Shown here: one piece after another, positions 49,981 through 58,972 of the stretch
How the letters are laid out: every line of letters starts with the position of its first letter
Numbering within the stretch: position 1 is the stretch's first letter
NCBI RefSeq assembly: GCF_030581075.1
Contig: NZ_JAUQSW010000011.1
Location: forward strand, 148,003-212,002
Origin: Hymenobacter cheonanensis
Lineage (GTDB): Bacteria; Bacteroidota; Bacteroidia; Cytophagales; Hymenobacteraceae
DNA length: 64,000 bases
Reading direction: 5' to 3'
Position numbers and translations under genes: made by a program
Notes under the pieces: model-generated
What the model was told of the DNA's origin: nothing
Database searches by the model: none
Seen by the model: only the letters and a program-made list of their open reading frames with translations

Positions 49981-51729
49981 ATGGTGTTTTCTGAGCTTGA
50001 TACCCTAGCCAATTCGCTAGCCACCGATACTGCCCGCCCGCCCCGCCACTACCTGCCCGAGGATTTCCACGTGACCGACTGGACCGCGCTGGAGCCATTC
50101 TTCCAAGAGCTTCAGCACCGCGACCTGGCCGATGCCGCCGCGCTCGAGCGCTGGCTGCTCGACCGCTCCGAGCTGGAGTCGGTGTTGAGCGAAGACCTGG
50201 CCTGGCGCTACATCCGCATGACCTGCGACACCCAGGATGAGGCCCGCGCCGAAGCCTTCCAGTTTTTTGTGCAATCCGTAGAGCCCCTCACCGCGCCCTA
50301 CGACCACGCCCTGAACGAAAAGCTGCTGGCTAGCCCCTACCTGCCCGAGCTGGACCCCGCCCGCTACGGCGTGTTTCTGCGCTCGGTGCGCCGGGCATCG
50401 GAGATTTATCGGGAGGAGAATATTCCGCTCAAAACCGAGATTTCGACCAAGCAGCAGCAGTACGCCGCCACCGTGGGCGCCATGACGGTGACCCTCGATG
50501 GCGAGGAAATAACCCTGCCCCGCGCTGCCGACCGCCTCAAAAGCCTCAGCCGCCCGGTGCGCGAGCAGGCGTGGCGCGCCATTCAGGCCCGTCGCCTGCA
50601 AGACAGCAAGCCGCTCGACCAGCTCTTTACCGAGCTAGTGGGCCTGCGCCACCAGGTGGCGCTGAACGCGGGCTTTGCCAATTTTCGCGACTATATGTTT
50701 GCCGCGCTGGGCCGCTTCGACTACACGGCCGAGGACTGTTTTGACTTCCATTCAGCTATTGGAGCTACGGTGGTGCCGCTCATCAACGAGTTTGACGAGG
50801 CCCGCCGCACGGCGCTGAAGCTGCCCGCCCTGCGCCCCTGGGACCTCGACGTGGACCCTAGCGGCCAGCAGCCGCTGCACCCGTTCCAGACCGGGGCCGA
50901 GCTGCTTGATAAGACGATAACCGTTTTTCAGCGCCTCGACCCCTTCCTGGGCGACTGCCTGCGCACCATGCGCCAGATGGGCCACCTCGACCTGGAAAGC
51001 CGCAAGGGCAAGGCGCCCGGCGGCTACAACTACCCGCTCGACGAAACCGGCGTGCCGTTCATTTTCATGAACGCTACGTCGTCGCTGCGCGATGTAGTGA
51101 CGATGCTGCACGAAGGCGGTCACGCCGTGCACTCGTTCCTCACGCGCCGCCTGCCGCTTTCGGCCGATAAGCACCCGCCCTCCGAGGTGGCCGAGCTGGC
51201 CTCGATGAGCATGGAGCTGATGAGCATGGACCACTGGGACGTGTTTTTTGACAACCCTGCCGAGTTGCGCCGCGCCAAGAAAACCCACCTCGAAAGCGTG
51301 CTCGAAACGTTTCCGTGGGTAGCCACCATCGACAAGTTTCAGCACTGGGTTTACGAAAACCCAACCCACACCGAGGCCCAGCGCCACCAGCGCTGGACTG
51401 AGATTTTCCAGAATTTCAACCAGCGCACCGTGAGCTGGAGCGGCCTCGAAAAGTTTCGGCCCTACCTGTGGCAGAAGCAGCTGCACCTCTACGAAGTGCC
51501 GTTCTACTACATCGAGTACGCGATGGCGCAGCTCGGGGCCATTGCCGTGTGGCGCAATTACCGGCAGGACCCCGCCGCTGCCCTGGCCGGCTACCAGCGG
51601 GCGCTGGCCCTGGGCTACACCGTGCCCATCGGCGAGGTGTATGCGGCGGCCGGCATCCGGTTCGATTTCAGCACCGAGTACCTGCGGCAGCTGGCCGACT
51701 TCGTGCGCGAGGAAATGGCAGCGCTTTAG
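49981..51729 (+). CDS. M3-family oligoendopeptidase (PepF-like)
   Basis: 582 residues from the ATG at 49981 (MVFSELDTLANSL); a TTG three codons earlier is unlikely. Cytoplasmic zinc peptidase that trims oligopeptides. The zinc motif is HEGGH with His377, Glu378 and His381 in MLHEGGHAVHSF; the third ligand Glu lies in VAELASMSMELM. GYNYPLDETGVPFIFMN precedes it, as expected for the oligoendopeptidase F branch. Length is normal. Terminator about 30 nt downstream. Confidence 0.94.
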   Translation: MVFSELDTLANSLATDTARPPRHYLPEDFHVTDWTALEPFFQELQHRDLADAAALERWLLDRSELESVLSEDLAWRYIRMTCDTQDEARAEAFQFFVQSVEPLTAPYDHALNEKLLASPYLPELDPARYGVFLRSVRRASEIYREENIPLKTEISTKQQQYAATVGAMTVTLDGEEITLPRAADRLKSLSRPVREQAWRAIQARRLQDSKPLDQLFTELVGLRHQVALNAGFANFRDYMFAALGRFDYTAEDCFDFHSAIGATVVPLINEFDEARRTALKLPALRPWDLDVDPSGQQPLHPFQTGAELLDKTITVFQRLDPFLGDCLRTMRQMGHLDLESRKGKAPGGYNYPLDETGVPFIFMNATSSLRDVVTMLHEGGHAVHSFLTRRLPLSADKHPPSEVAELASMSMELMSMDHWDVFFDNPAELRRAKKTHLESVLETFPWVATIDKFQHWVYENPTHTEAQRHQRWTEIFQNFNQRTVSWSGLEKFRPYLWQKQLHLYEVPFYYIEYAMAQLGAIAVWRNYRQDPAAALAGYQRALALGYTVPIGEVYAAAGIRFDFSTEYLRQLADFVREEMAAL

Positions 51730-51754
51730 TTTCGCGGCTCACGCTGAGATAAGT

Positions 51755-51787
51755 AAAAAAACCCGGCTCTCGGCCGGGCTTTTTTGT
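51755..51787 (+). terminator. terminator after the M3 oligopeptidase
   Basis: Stem CCCGGC/GCCGGG with a short loop, preceded by seven A and followed (after one C) by six T. Confidence 0.8.
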
Positions 51788-51811
51788 GCCCTAGGCCTTG
51801 GCTGGGCTAGG

Positions 51812-51819
51812 TACCTTTG
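51812..51819 (+). promoter_or_regulatory. -7 promoter box (TACCTTTG) for dut
   Basis: Exact TAnnTTTG on the plus strand, 31 nt before the dut ATG at 51850, directly after the preceding terminator. Confidence 0.55.
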
Positions 51820-51849
51820 CAGCCAAAAAGGCTACTTGTGCCCCTTCGT

Positions 51850-52287
51850 ATGCTCACCGTCCCCGTTATCAACTCCTCGCGGCACCCGCTGCCTGCTTAT
51901 CAGACTGCCCACGCCGCCGGCCTCGACCTGCGCGCCGACCTGCCCGGCGGCCCCCTCACGCTAGGGCCTTTGGAAAGGGCTTTGGTGCCCACCGGCCTCA
52001 GCCTGGCGCTGCCCGTGGGCTACGAGGCGCAGGTGCGCCCGCGTAGCGGCCTGGCCTACAAGCACGGCATTGGCATCGTAAACAGCCCCGGCACCATCGA
52101 CGCCGACTACCGGGGCGAGATTAAGGTGCTGCTCGTCAATCTCTCTAACGAGCCTTTCCTGGTGCAGGACGGCGAGCGCATTGCCCAGCTGGTGGTAGCC
52201 CGCCACGAAACCATTGAATGGCAGCCCACCGAAACCCTGAGCGAAACCGCGCGCGGCGCCGGGGGCTACGGTAGCACGGGCAAGTAA
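51850..52287 (+). CDS. dut: dUTP diphosphatase (trimeric dUTPase)
   Basis: 145 residues from the ATG at 51850 (MLTVPVINSSRHPLPAY). Hydrolyses dUTP to dUMP and keeps uracil out of DNA. All five motifs of the trimeric family are there: AGLDLRA, PRSGLA, GTIDADYRGEIKV (with the catalytic Asp), QDGERIAQLVV, and the C-terminal GAGGYGSTGK arm. As I recall, in many Bacteroidota dut precedes the sugar nucleotidyltransferase-TPR-DUF4292 cluster that here begins at 55.1 kb. Confidence 0.96.
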   Translation: MLTVPVINSSRHPLPAYQTAHAAGLDLRADLPGGPLTLGPLERALVPTGLSLALPVGYEAQVRPRSGLAYKHGIGIVNSPGTIDADYRGEIKVLLVNLSNEPFLVQDGERIAQLVVARHETIEWQPTETLSETARGAGGYGSTGK

Positions 52288-52565
52288 TGCCGAAAGCCGG
52301 CCCGGCCGCGCCCTCCTGCCCTGGCCCGGGCAGACTGCGAAGCCCCCCGGGGCTGCTTATGTAAAAATTACGCTATCAATGTCTTACCTGGCATTCTGGG
52401 CGGGGCTGGGTCTTGGGGTCGAACCCATCAAAAAGGCTGGCCAAGCAGAAAGCAAGCAGCTGAATAAAGCCCGGTCGAAAGGCAGGCTGGATGTAAAAGG
52501 GCCGCTTCATGCCTGCCGCAGCTACTACCTTAGGGAAATTTTATTTGTGCAGCTCGGTATTCGTA

Positions 52566-53366
52566 ATGAAAATATTTGCCATTTCAGTTGTCAAAAACGA
52601 AGCCGACATAGTCGCCAAAAGCCTGGAGGAAGCCAGCCGGTGGGCCGATAAGATATTTGTGCTCGATAATGGCAGTACCGATGGCACCTGGGAGATTGTC
52701 CAGAGCTTGGCTTCAGACCAAATCGTTCCGTATAAGCAAGACAGCACGCCCTTTTATGACGGCATCCGGGCGCAGGTATTTCAGGCTTTTCAGCACCTGG
52801 CCGCAGAAGGCGACTGGTGGTGCTTCCGGCTCGATGCCGATGAGTTTTACATCGACGACCCGAAAGAGTTTCTGAAAAAAGTGCCTAAAAACCACCATTT
52901 TGTGGTGACGGATAGCGTGCAGTTTCGGCTAACCAAGGAGGATTTTGCGGATGGCAAATCGCCGCAAGGCATTGAGGATATTCGCTACCACGATAAGAAA
53001 ACGTGGAGTGAAACCCGGTTTTTTCGCCACCGCCCCGGCATGGAGTGGACACCGGCTATGGAGCGCCCGCGCCACATGGGGGTGTTGCACTCGCGGCGCA
53101 TTAAGCTGAGGCACTACCAGTTTCGGTCGCTCGACCAAATCAGGAAGCGGGTGGCTGTGCGCGCGGAGGCAAAGAAAAGCGGGTTTGCGGGTTTCCAGTA
53201 TTCGGTTGAGGAGAACGTGGAGGCTTATCTCCACGACCGTAAGGAGCTGAACTATTACGACGGGCCCGAAAACTTACGGATAGAAGGCCCGACTAATCAC
53301 CTTTACCAGCGCTGGTACGACGTGCTGCTGAAGACCATACTTCACGCCACTAAGATTTATAAATAG
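52566..53366 (+). CDS. family 2 glycosyltransferase
   Basis: 266 residues from the ATG at 52566 (MKIFAISVVKNEADIVAK). GT-A fold: VVKNEADI, FVLDNGSTDGTWEI (nucleotide-binding), and the metal-binding WCFRLDADEFYID (D-x-D). The C-terminal part is basic and helical, with no membrane segment, so it works from the cytoplasmic side on an unknown acceptor, probably in cell-surface glycan synthesis. The 278 bp before it (52288-52565) hold nothing I can name; the 90-residue frame overlapping the start is probably noise. A palindromic terminator follows. Confidence 0.85.
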   Translation: MKIFAISVVKNEADIVAKSLEEASRWADKIFVLDNGSTDGTWEIVQSLASDQIVPYKQDSTPFYDGIRAQVFQAFQHLAAEGDWWCFRLDADEFYIDDPKEFLKKVPKNHHFVVTDSVQFRLTKEDFADGKSPQGIEDIRYHDKKTWSETRFFRHRPGMEWTPAMERPRHMGVLHSRRIKLRHYQFRSLDQIRKRVAVRAEAKKSGFAGFQYSVEENVEAYLHDRKELNYYDGPENLRIEGPTNHLYQRWYDVLLKTILHATKIYK

Positions 53367-53427
53367 CAGCTGGCGGAGAGCTGGCGCGCCGCGCCCGGGC
53401 GTGTGCGCTCTGCCGCCGGCAAGACCA

Positions 53428-53483
53428 AGCCCCTAGCAAGAAGCCCCCGCTACGGCCGTAGCGGGGGCTTCTTGCTAGGGGCT
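53428..53483. terminator. 56-bp perfect palindrome between convergent genes
   Basis: 28-bp arms, 53428-53455 and 53456-53483, with no spacer, centred on TACGG|CCGTA. It sits between the glycosyltransferase (plus) and the small hypothetical gene (minus), 10 nt after the latter's stop. GC-rich with no T tract, so a strong hairpin in either transcript rather than a classical terminator. Confidence 0.7.
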
Positions 53484-53493
53484 ACCTGGCAGC

Positions 53494-53877
53494 CTAGTGG
53501 GCGGGCGCGGTGCCGGCCGCGCGCTGGCGGGCAATGATTTGCAGGTTGCCGCCGGCCGAGTTGAGCTTCTGGCTCAGCTCGCGCAGCTTGTCGCCCACGC
53601 CGCCGAAAGCGTGCAGGGGCAGGGCCGACTGCGAGGTGAGGATGGCCAGCTTCTGAAACGAGGCGCCCATGGCGGCCACGTCGTTGCGCTGAATGTGGCC
53701 GTTGAGCACGTCAAGCTCCTGCGCCACGAGGCGCACGGCGGGCACGTCGCTGCCGTTGAGCGCTTGCAGCCAGTTGCCGACCTGCTGCTGGCCCACGCTG
53801 GTGTCTTGAACAAAGCCGGCGTTGATGGCCGCAAACAGCGTTTGAATGCTGGATTCGATTTCGGAAATGAAGTTCAT
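53494..53877 (-). CDS. conserved-type small helical protein of unknown function
   Basis: 127 residues, all predicted alpha-helical and soluble with no signal peptide (MNFISEIESSIQTLFAAI). Regular heptad-like hydrophobic spacing (FQKLAILTSQSALPLHAF, LRELSQKLNSAG) suggests a small helical bundle. No family recognised. A TACTTTTG promoter box ends 5 nt before the ATG, predicting a leaderless or nearly leaderless mRNA. Confidence 0.65.
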   Translation of the reverse strand: MNFISEIESSIQTLFAAINAGFVQDTSVGQQQVGNWLQALNGSDVPAVRLVAQELDVLNGHIQRNDVAAMGASFQKLAILTSQSALPLHAFGGVGDKLRELSQKLNSAGGNLQIIARQRAAGTAPAH

Positions 53878-53881
53878 GGTG

Positions 53882-53889
53882 CAAAAGTA
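53882..53889 (-). promoter_or_regulatory. -7 promoter box (TACTTTTG) touching a start codon
   Basis: Exact TAnnTTTG on the minus strand whose last base is only 5 nt before the ATG at 53877, so transcription should start at or within a few bases of the start codon. Confidence 0.5.
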
Positions 53890-54007
53890 AGGCGCCCTTG
53901 CCCTAACGCAGAAGCGCGCCGGGCAGTTATGCCACCGCTAGGCCACCGCTTGGGCCTTGGCCGGCGCGGCCCCACCTTTGCGGCCTCCAACTGCCTAGCC
54001 GTTTCTC

Positions 54008-54982
54008 ATGCAACTCACTACCCTGGCCGACCTTGAGCAGGCGCAGCAGCGCCTGCAGGGCTTGGCGCGGCGCACGCCGCTGCTGCCGCTAGCCCTGCCC
54101 GAGCTGGGCACCGAGCAGGTGTACCTCAAGCCCGAGAGCCTGCAACCCATTGGCTCGTTTAAAATCAGGGGTGCCGGCAACCGCATTATGGCCCTCACGG
54201 CGGCCGAGCGGGCGCGGGGCGTGCTGGCCTACAGCAGCGGCAACCACGCGCAGGGCGTGGCCTACGCGGCGCGCCAGCTAGGCCTGCGCGCTACCATCAT
54301 CATGCCCACCAATGCGCCGCAGGTGAAGGTAGCCGCCACCCGCGCGCTGGGGGCCGAGGTTATCCTCTACGACCCCGCCCACGAAAAGCGCGAGGCCGTG
54401 GCTGCCCGCCTGCTGGCGGGCGCCGCCGAGCCGCCGGTGCTGGTGCCGCCCTTCGACGACCCCTACGTGATAGCCGGCCAGGGTACCGTGGGCTTGGAAA
54501 TCTTTGAAGACCTGCCCCGTGTGGAGCTGGTGCTGACGCCGGTGGGCGGCGGCGGGCTGCTAGGCGGCGTGGCCGCCGCCCTCAAGCTGCTGAAGCCGAG
54601 CGTGAAAGTGATTGGCGTAGAGCCCGAGCTGGCCGCCGATGCCCAGGCCTCTTTCCGGGCTGGCAAAGTAGTGGAGTGGGCCGCCGCCGACACCAACCGC
54701 ACCCTGGCCGACGGTGTGCGCACCCTGGCCGTGAGTGAGTTAACTTTCGCCCACCTCCAGCAATACGCCGATGATATTGTGACCGTGAGCGAGGCCGAGC
54801 TGCGCGCCGCCGCCCGCCGCTTGCTGCTCGAAGCCCGCCTGGTAGTAGAGCCCACGGCCGCCCTGCCGCTCGCCGCGCTGCTGCGCCACCGGGCTAGCCT
54901 GCCCCCTAGCCAGTGCACCGTGCTGGTGCTTACGGGGGGCAATGCCGACCCAGCCACCCTCATCGACCTGCTGAAAGGGTAA
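54008..54982 (+). CDS. threonine/serine dehydratase (PLP, no ACT domain)
   Basis: 324 residues, the short catabolic or serine-racemase-like type. The PLP lysine is Lys52 in IGSFKIRGAGNRI; YSSGNHAQGVAYAARQLG, the phosphate-binding VGGGGLLGGV and LTGGNAD follow. The C-terminal ACT regulatory domain of biosynthetic IlvA is missing, so it may degrade L-threonine or L-serine, or racemise serine. CACCTTTG lies at 53972-53979, one base off the promoter consensus. Confidence 0.88.
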   Translation: MQLTTLADLEQAQQRLQGLARRTPLLPLALPELGTEQVYLKPESLQPIGSFKIRGAGNRIMALTAAERARGVLAYSSGNHAQGVAYAARQLGLRATIIMPTNAPQVKVAATRALGAEVILYDPAHEKREAVAARLLAGAAEPPVLVPPFDDPYVIAGQGTVGLEIFEDLPRVELVLTPVGGGGLLGGVAAALKLLKPSVKVIGVEPELAADAQASFRAGKVVEWAAADTNRTLADGVRTLAVSELTFAHLQQYADDIVTVSEAELRAAARRLLLEARLVVEPTAALPLAALLRHRASLPPSQCTVLVLTGGNADPATLIDLLKG

Positions 54983-55111
54983 AAAGCGGTTCCGGCTTGG
55001 GCTAGCCGGGGTTCAGACGCATCTTTGTGCCCTTGAGTAGCCCAACCGAAACGGGCCAAATACAGTAAGCCCTTTATCATTTCTGAAAACACCTTCCACC
55101 CAACTTCACCG

Positions 55112-56122
55112 ATGAAAATTATCGTCCCGATGGCCGGCATGGGCAAGCGCATGCGCCCGCACACGCTCACCGTTCCCAAACCCCTGATTCCTATTGCGGG
55201 CAAGCCCATTGTGCAGCGCCTCGTGGAAGATATTGCCCGCGTGTGCGGCGAGCCCGTGGAGGAAGTGGCCTTCATTATCGGCCGCTTTGGCAGCACTGTG
55301 GAGAAAAGCCTCGTGGCCATTGCCGAATCGGTGGGCGCCAAGGGCACCATCTACTACCAGGATGAGCCGCTAGGCACCGCCCACGCCATTTTGTGCGCTA
55401 AGCCCTCGCTGAGCGGTCCGCTCGTGGTGGCCTTTGCCGACACGTTGTTTAAGGCCGATTTTACCCTGGATAGCTCGGTGCCCGGCACTATCTGGGTGCA
55501 GAAAGTGGAAGACCCGCGTCCGTTTGGCGTGGTGAAGCTCAATGAGAAAGGCCAGATTACCGACTTCGTGGAGAAGCCCGAAACCTTCGTGTCGGACCTC
55601 GCCATTATCGGCATCTACTACTTCCAGGACGGCGAGTACCTGCGCGACGAGCTGCAATACCTGCTCGACAACGACATCAAGGACAAGGGCGAGTATCAGC
55701 TCACCAACGCCCTGGAAAACATGAAGAACAAGGGCACCATCTTCGTGCCCGGCCAGGTAACCGAGTGGCTCGACTGCGGCAACAAGGACGCCACCGTGTT
55801 CACCAACCAGCGCTACCTCGAATACCTGAAGGAGCGCGGCGAGAAGCTCGTGTCGGCCTCGGCCAAAATCACCAACTCGGTGATTATCGAGCCCGTGTAC
55901 ATCGGCGATGGCGCCGTGGTTACTAACTCGGTAGTGGGCCCGCATGTGTCGCTGAGCGGCGGCGCCACCATCGAAGACTCGCGCGTGTCGAACTCCATTA
56001 TCCAGGCGGCAGCCACCGTGCGCCACGCCAACGTGACCAATTCTATGATTGGCAACAGCGCCAGCCTCACCGGCCGGCCCAACGACCTAAGCGTGGGCGA
56101 TTTTAATGCCCTGCAAGTGTGA
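55112..56122 (+). CDS. sugar phosphate nucleotidyltransferase (GlmU/RmlA-like with left-handed beta-helix tail)
   Basis: 336 residues. The N-terminal nucleotidyltransferase domain has MAGMGKRMRPHTLTVPKPLIPIAGKPI (G-x-G-x-R-x-x-P and the catalytic Lys region), YYQDEPLGTAHAI and the metal-binding VVAFADTLFKADF (A-D variant). From about residue 245 a hexapeptide (left-handed beta-helix) tail follows (ITNSVIIEPVYIGDGAVVTNSVVGPHVSL). It activates a sugar phosphate to an NDP-sugar; substrate unknown. First of a run with the TPR and DUF4292 genes; a CATCTTTG near-match promoter box is about 85 nt upstream. Confidence 0.9.
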   Translation: MKIIVPMAGMGKRMRPHTLTVPKPLIPIAGKPIVQRLVEDIARVCGEPVEEVAFIIGRFGSTVEKSLVAIAESVGAKGTIYYQDEPLGTAHAILCAKPSLSGPLVVAFADTLFKADFTLDSSVPGTIWVQKVEDPRPFGVVKLNEKGQITDFVEKPETFVSDLAIIGIYYFQDGEYLRDELQYLLDNDIKDKGEYQLTNALENMKNKGTIFVPGQVTEWLDCGNKDATVFTNQRYLEYLKERGEKLVSASAKITNSVIIEPVYIGDGAVVTNSVVGPHVSLSGGATIEDSRVSNSIIQAAATVRHANVTNSMIGNSASLTGRPNDLSVGDFNALQV

Positions 56123-56231
56123 TGTTTTTAACGCGTTGTGCGTTGACGAGCGGCGTGGTTCCCGGTGGGAGCCGCGCCGTTTTTTCATAGAGCCCCGTAC
56201 ATTAGCCGGACAGGATTCCGGTTTGTTGCTT

Positions 56232-58055
56232 ATGCGTATGCGTCTGGTTGCGGTTAGTGCAGTAGTGATGGGTTTGTGGGCCGGGGCTAGCCATGCCCAG
56301 GGCCTGGGTACGGGCGGGCGGGCCGATACAACTACCGTGCGCAAGCCCGTGAAGCTGAGCCGCAAAGAGCGCAAGGAGCTGGCCCAGCACCTCGAAATAG
56401 AAGCCAAAAAGGCGGCGGCCCGCCCGCCGCTCTCGGCCCGCGAGCGCGAGCTGAGTGAGTCGCTCTACACCGATGGCGTGAAATACGTCATCCTCGAAGA
56501 CTACCCCAAGGCCCTGGAGCGCCTGCTGAAAGCCTACACCCTGATGCCCGAAAACGCGGCCGTCAACTACAAGCTGGCCGAGGCTAACCTGCTGAGTGGC
56601 AACCTGCGCGATGCCACTGGCTACGCCGAGGCCGCCGTGAAGCTCGACACCAAAAACCCCTATTACTACCTGCTGCTAGCCCAGGCGCAGGCCAGCCAGA
56701 AGCAGTACGAGGCCGCCACCGCCACCTACGCCAGCCTGGTGAAGGAGGTCCCCAACTCGGGCAGCTACCTCTTTCAGCTGGCCGACCTGTACCTGGCCCA
56801 AAACAAGCTGCCCGAAGCCCTGGCTACTCTCGAAAAAGCCCAGGCCCAGTTTGGCAGCATCGACGAGATTGCCTTTAAAAAACAGCAGATATACCTGCGC
56901 CAGAACAACCTGCCGCTAGCCCTCAAGGAAGGTGAAAACCTGATTGCGGCCAACCCCAGCGAGCCGCGCTTTGTGCTGGCCCAGGCCGAGATGTACGCCG
57001 CCAACAACCGCCTGCCCGATGCCATTCGGGTGGCCGAGCAGGCCCTGCGCCTCGACCCCGCCAACCCCCAGGCCCGCCTGATACTGGCCGATGTGTACCG
57101 CCAGCAAAACCAGCCCGCCGAAGTGGAAAAGCAACTGCGCCTGGCCTTCGACAGCCCCGCGCTGGACATCGACCAGGAGGTGCGCATTCTGGCCAATTAC
57201 ATCAAGCAGCTGCCCGACCCTAAGGTGGCGCCGCTGGCCCTCGACCTGGCCGCCGCCACCGTGCGCAACCACCCGCGCGAGGCCAAGGCCTACGGCGTGG
57301 CCGGCGACGTGCAAATGCAGAGTGGCCGCAAAAAGGAAGCCCGTAACACCTACCTCAAAGCGCTCAAATACGACAAGTCGAAGTACCAGCTCTGGCAGCA
57401 GGTGGTGCTGCTCGATGCCGAGCTGAGCCAGACCGACTCGCTGCTCGTGCACACCGACGCGGCCCTGGAATTGTTTCCTAACCAGGCGCCGCTGTGGTTC
57501 TACAACGGCGTGGGGCACCTGCTGAAAAAGCAGCCCCAGCAGGCGGTGCAGGCCCTGGAGCACGGCCGGCGGCTAGCCGCCGGCAGCGCCGAGCAGCAAA
57601 GCCAGTTCGATTCGCAGCTTGGCGATGCTTACCAGGAATTAAAAGAATACGCCAAGTCGGACGCAGCCTACGAGGCGGCCCTGGCCGCCGACCCCGACAA
57701 CTATGGCGTGCTCAACAACTACAGCTATTTTCTGAGCTTGCGGGGCGAGAAGCTCGACAAGGCCAAGGAGATGGCCGGCCGCACGGTGGCTAAATTTCCC
57801 GACAACGATACCTACCTCGATACCTACGCCTGGGTGCTGTATAAGCAGAAAGACTACGCCGGCGCCCGCCAAAACCTGGAGAAAGCGCTGCGCACTACCA
57901 AAGACGCAAGTATCCTGGAGCACTACGGCGACGTACTGTGGCAACTCGGCGAGCACAGCGGGGCCGTGGCCGCCTGGCAGCGCGCCCGCAAGGCCGGCCC
58001 CGGCACCTCGCCGCTGCTCGACCGCAAAATCAAAGACCAAAAATTGTATGAATAA
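56232..58055 (+). CDS. periplasmic TPR-repeat protein
   Basis: 607 residues from the ATG at 56232 (MRMRLVAVSAVVMGLWAGASHAQ), which gives a clean signal peptide; the 42 upstream residues are not credible, and a start two codons later is equally good. Most of the protein from about residue 70 on is TPR units (YTDGVKYVILEDYPKALERLLKAYTLMPENAAVNYKLAEANLLSG and similar, about 12-14), a scaffold for protein-protein contacts in the periplasm. The last repeats resemble those of Bacteroidota outer-membrane assembly/gliding proteins. It overlaps the following DUF4292 lipoprotein by 8 bp, so the two are coupled. Confidence 0.88.
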   Translation: MRMRLVAVSAVVMGLWAGASHAQGLGTGGRADTTTVRKPVKLSRKERKELAQHLEIEAKKAAARPPLSARERELSESLYTDGVKYVILEDYPKALERLLKAYTLMPENAAVNYKLAEANLLSGNLRDATGYAEAAVKLDTKNPYYYLLLAQAQASQKQYEAATATYASLVKEVPNSGSYLFQLADLYLAQNKLPEALATLEKAQAQFGSIDEIAFKKQQIYLRQNNLPLALKEGENLIAANPSEPRFVLAQAEMYAANNRLPDAIRVAEQALRLDPANPQARLILADVYRQQNQPAEVEKQLRLAFDSPALDIDQEVRILANYIKQLPDPKVAPLALDLAAATVRNHPREAKAYGVAGDVQMQSGRKKEARNTYLKALKYDKSKYQLWQQVVLLDAELSQTDSLLVHTDAALELFPNQAPLWFYNGVGHLLKKQPQQAVQALEHGRRLAAGSAEQQSQFDSQLGDAYQELKEYAKSDAAYEAALAADPDNYGVLNNYSYFLSLRGEKLDKAKEMAGRTVAKFPDNDTYLDTYAWVLYKQKDYAGARQNLEKALRTTKDASILEHYGDVLWQLGEHSGAVAAWQRARKAGPGTSPLLDRKIKDQKLYE

Positions 58056-58839
58056 AGCCGCACTGCTCCTGGCCGGGCTAGCCCTGGCGGGCTGCCACCG
58101 CGCCGTATCTACCAAGTCGGGCTCGCTCACGGCGGGCACGTCCGAAGCCGTGAAGGTGACCACGCCGGCTGGCGTGAAAGCCACCAACACCAATTTTCAG
58201 TACCTCACCGGCCACGGCAAGGTGCATTTCAAGGCCAAGGGCAACGACCAGTCGGCCAACTTTACGCTGCGCATCAAGCGCGACTCGGCCATCTGGCTCT
58301 CGGGCTCGCTGCTGGGCATTGAGGGCGTGCGCGCCCTGCTCACCGCCGACTCGGTGCGGGTGGTAAACCGCCTGCAAAAGACCTACTTTGCCGGCGACTA
58401 TGCCTACCTCAGCCAGCTGCTGAACGTGCCCGTGACCTACCGCCAGATGCAGGACATCCTGCTCGGCGACTACCAGGCGGCCCCCAAGGGCGCCCTGCCG
58501 GTGGTGAAAGCCGAAGGCGATAACCAGAGCGTAACCTTCCCCGTGGCCCCGCTCATTATGGAGCAGCTCGTGAGCAGCGCCACCGGCCGCCTGCAGCAGC
58601 TGAAGGTGAGCGAGAGCGCCGCCCAGCGCAGCCTCACCGTGGGCTACACCGACTTTCAGAAGGCTAGCGGTACCGACCTGCCCTTCGCCTTCACCACCAA
58701 CGTGCTAGGCCAGCAGGGCGGCACCGAGAGCACCTCGGCCACCCTCAACTACCAGAAAGTGGAAGTGGGCAGCGGCCACCTCGATTTCCCCTTCAGCGTG
58801 CCCAAGGGCTACGCCCGGCAAACGAAGGTGAAGAAGTAG
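58048..58839 (+). CDS. DUF4292 lipoprotein (LolA/LolB-like fold)
   Basis: 263 residues. Lipobox at the start: MNKAALLLAGLALAGC with Cys16. The DUF4292 domain begins with a FQYLTGHGKVHFKAKGNDQSANFTLRIKRDSAIW segment, then LLGIEGVRALLTADSVRVVNRLQKTYF, and resembles the LolA/LolB lipoprotein carrier fold, so a role in outer-membrane lipoprotein handling is a reasonable inference. Overlaps the TPR gene by 8 bp. In other Bacteroidota an EnvC-like peptidase gene comes next; here about 4 kb with a broken T9SS gene lies between. Confidence 0.88.
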   Translation: MNKAALLLAGLALAGCHRAVSTKSGSLTAGTSEAVKVTTPAGVKATNTNFQYLTGHGKVHFKAKGNDQSANFTLRIKRDSAIWLSGSLLGIEGVRALLTADSVRVVNRLQKTYFAGDYAYLSQLLNVPVTYRQMQDILLGDYQAAPKGALPVVKAEGDNQSVTFPVAPLIMEQLVSSATGRLQQLKVSESAAQRSLTVGYTDFQKASGTDLPFAFTTNVLGQQGGTESTSATLNYQKVEVGSGHLDFPFSVPKGYARQTKVKK

Positions 58840-58874
58840 CGGGTGGGCAGCGCTGCTTTGGTAACTAATGAAAC

Positions 58875-58930
58875 ACGACCGTGGTGCCGGATGCAGTAGG
58901 ATGCCCTACTGCATCCGGCACCACGGTCGT
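58875..58930. terminator. perfect 26-bp hairpin between convergent genes
   Basis: Arms 58875-58900 and 58905-58930 with an ATGC loop. GC-rich stem, followed by TTT on the plus strand. 36 nt after the DUF4292 stop; probably a terminator for that gene, and it would also stop transcription from the opposite side. Confidence 0.65.
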
Positions 58931-58972
58931 TTAGCAAGCTAGCAATCGTATTCTTAAATTTGAAAAACGGTC

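Noticed and set aside
52379..52651. 90-residue plus-strand frame before the glycosyltransferase
   Set aside because: Low-quality translation with no family features, and it overlaps the start of a clear GT2 gene in another frame.
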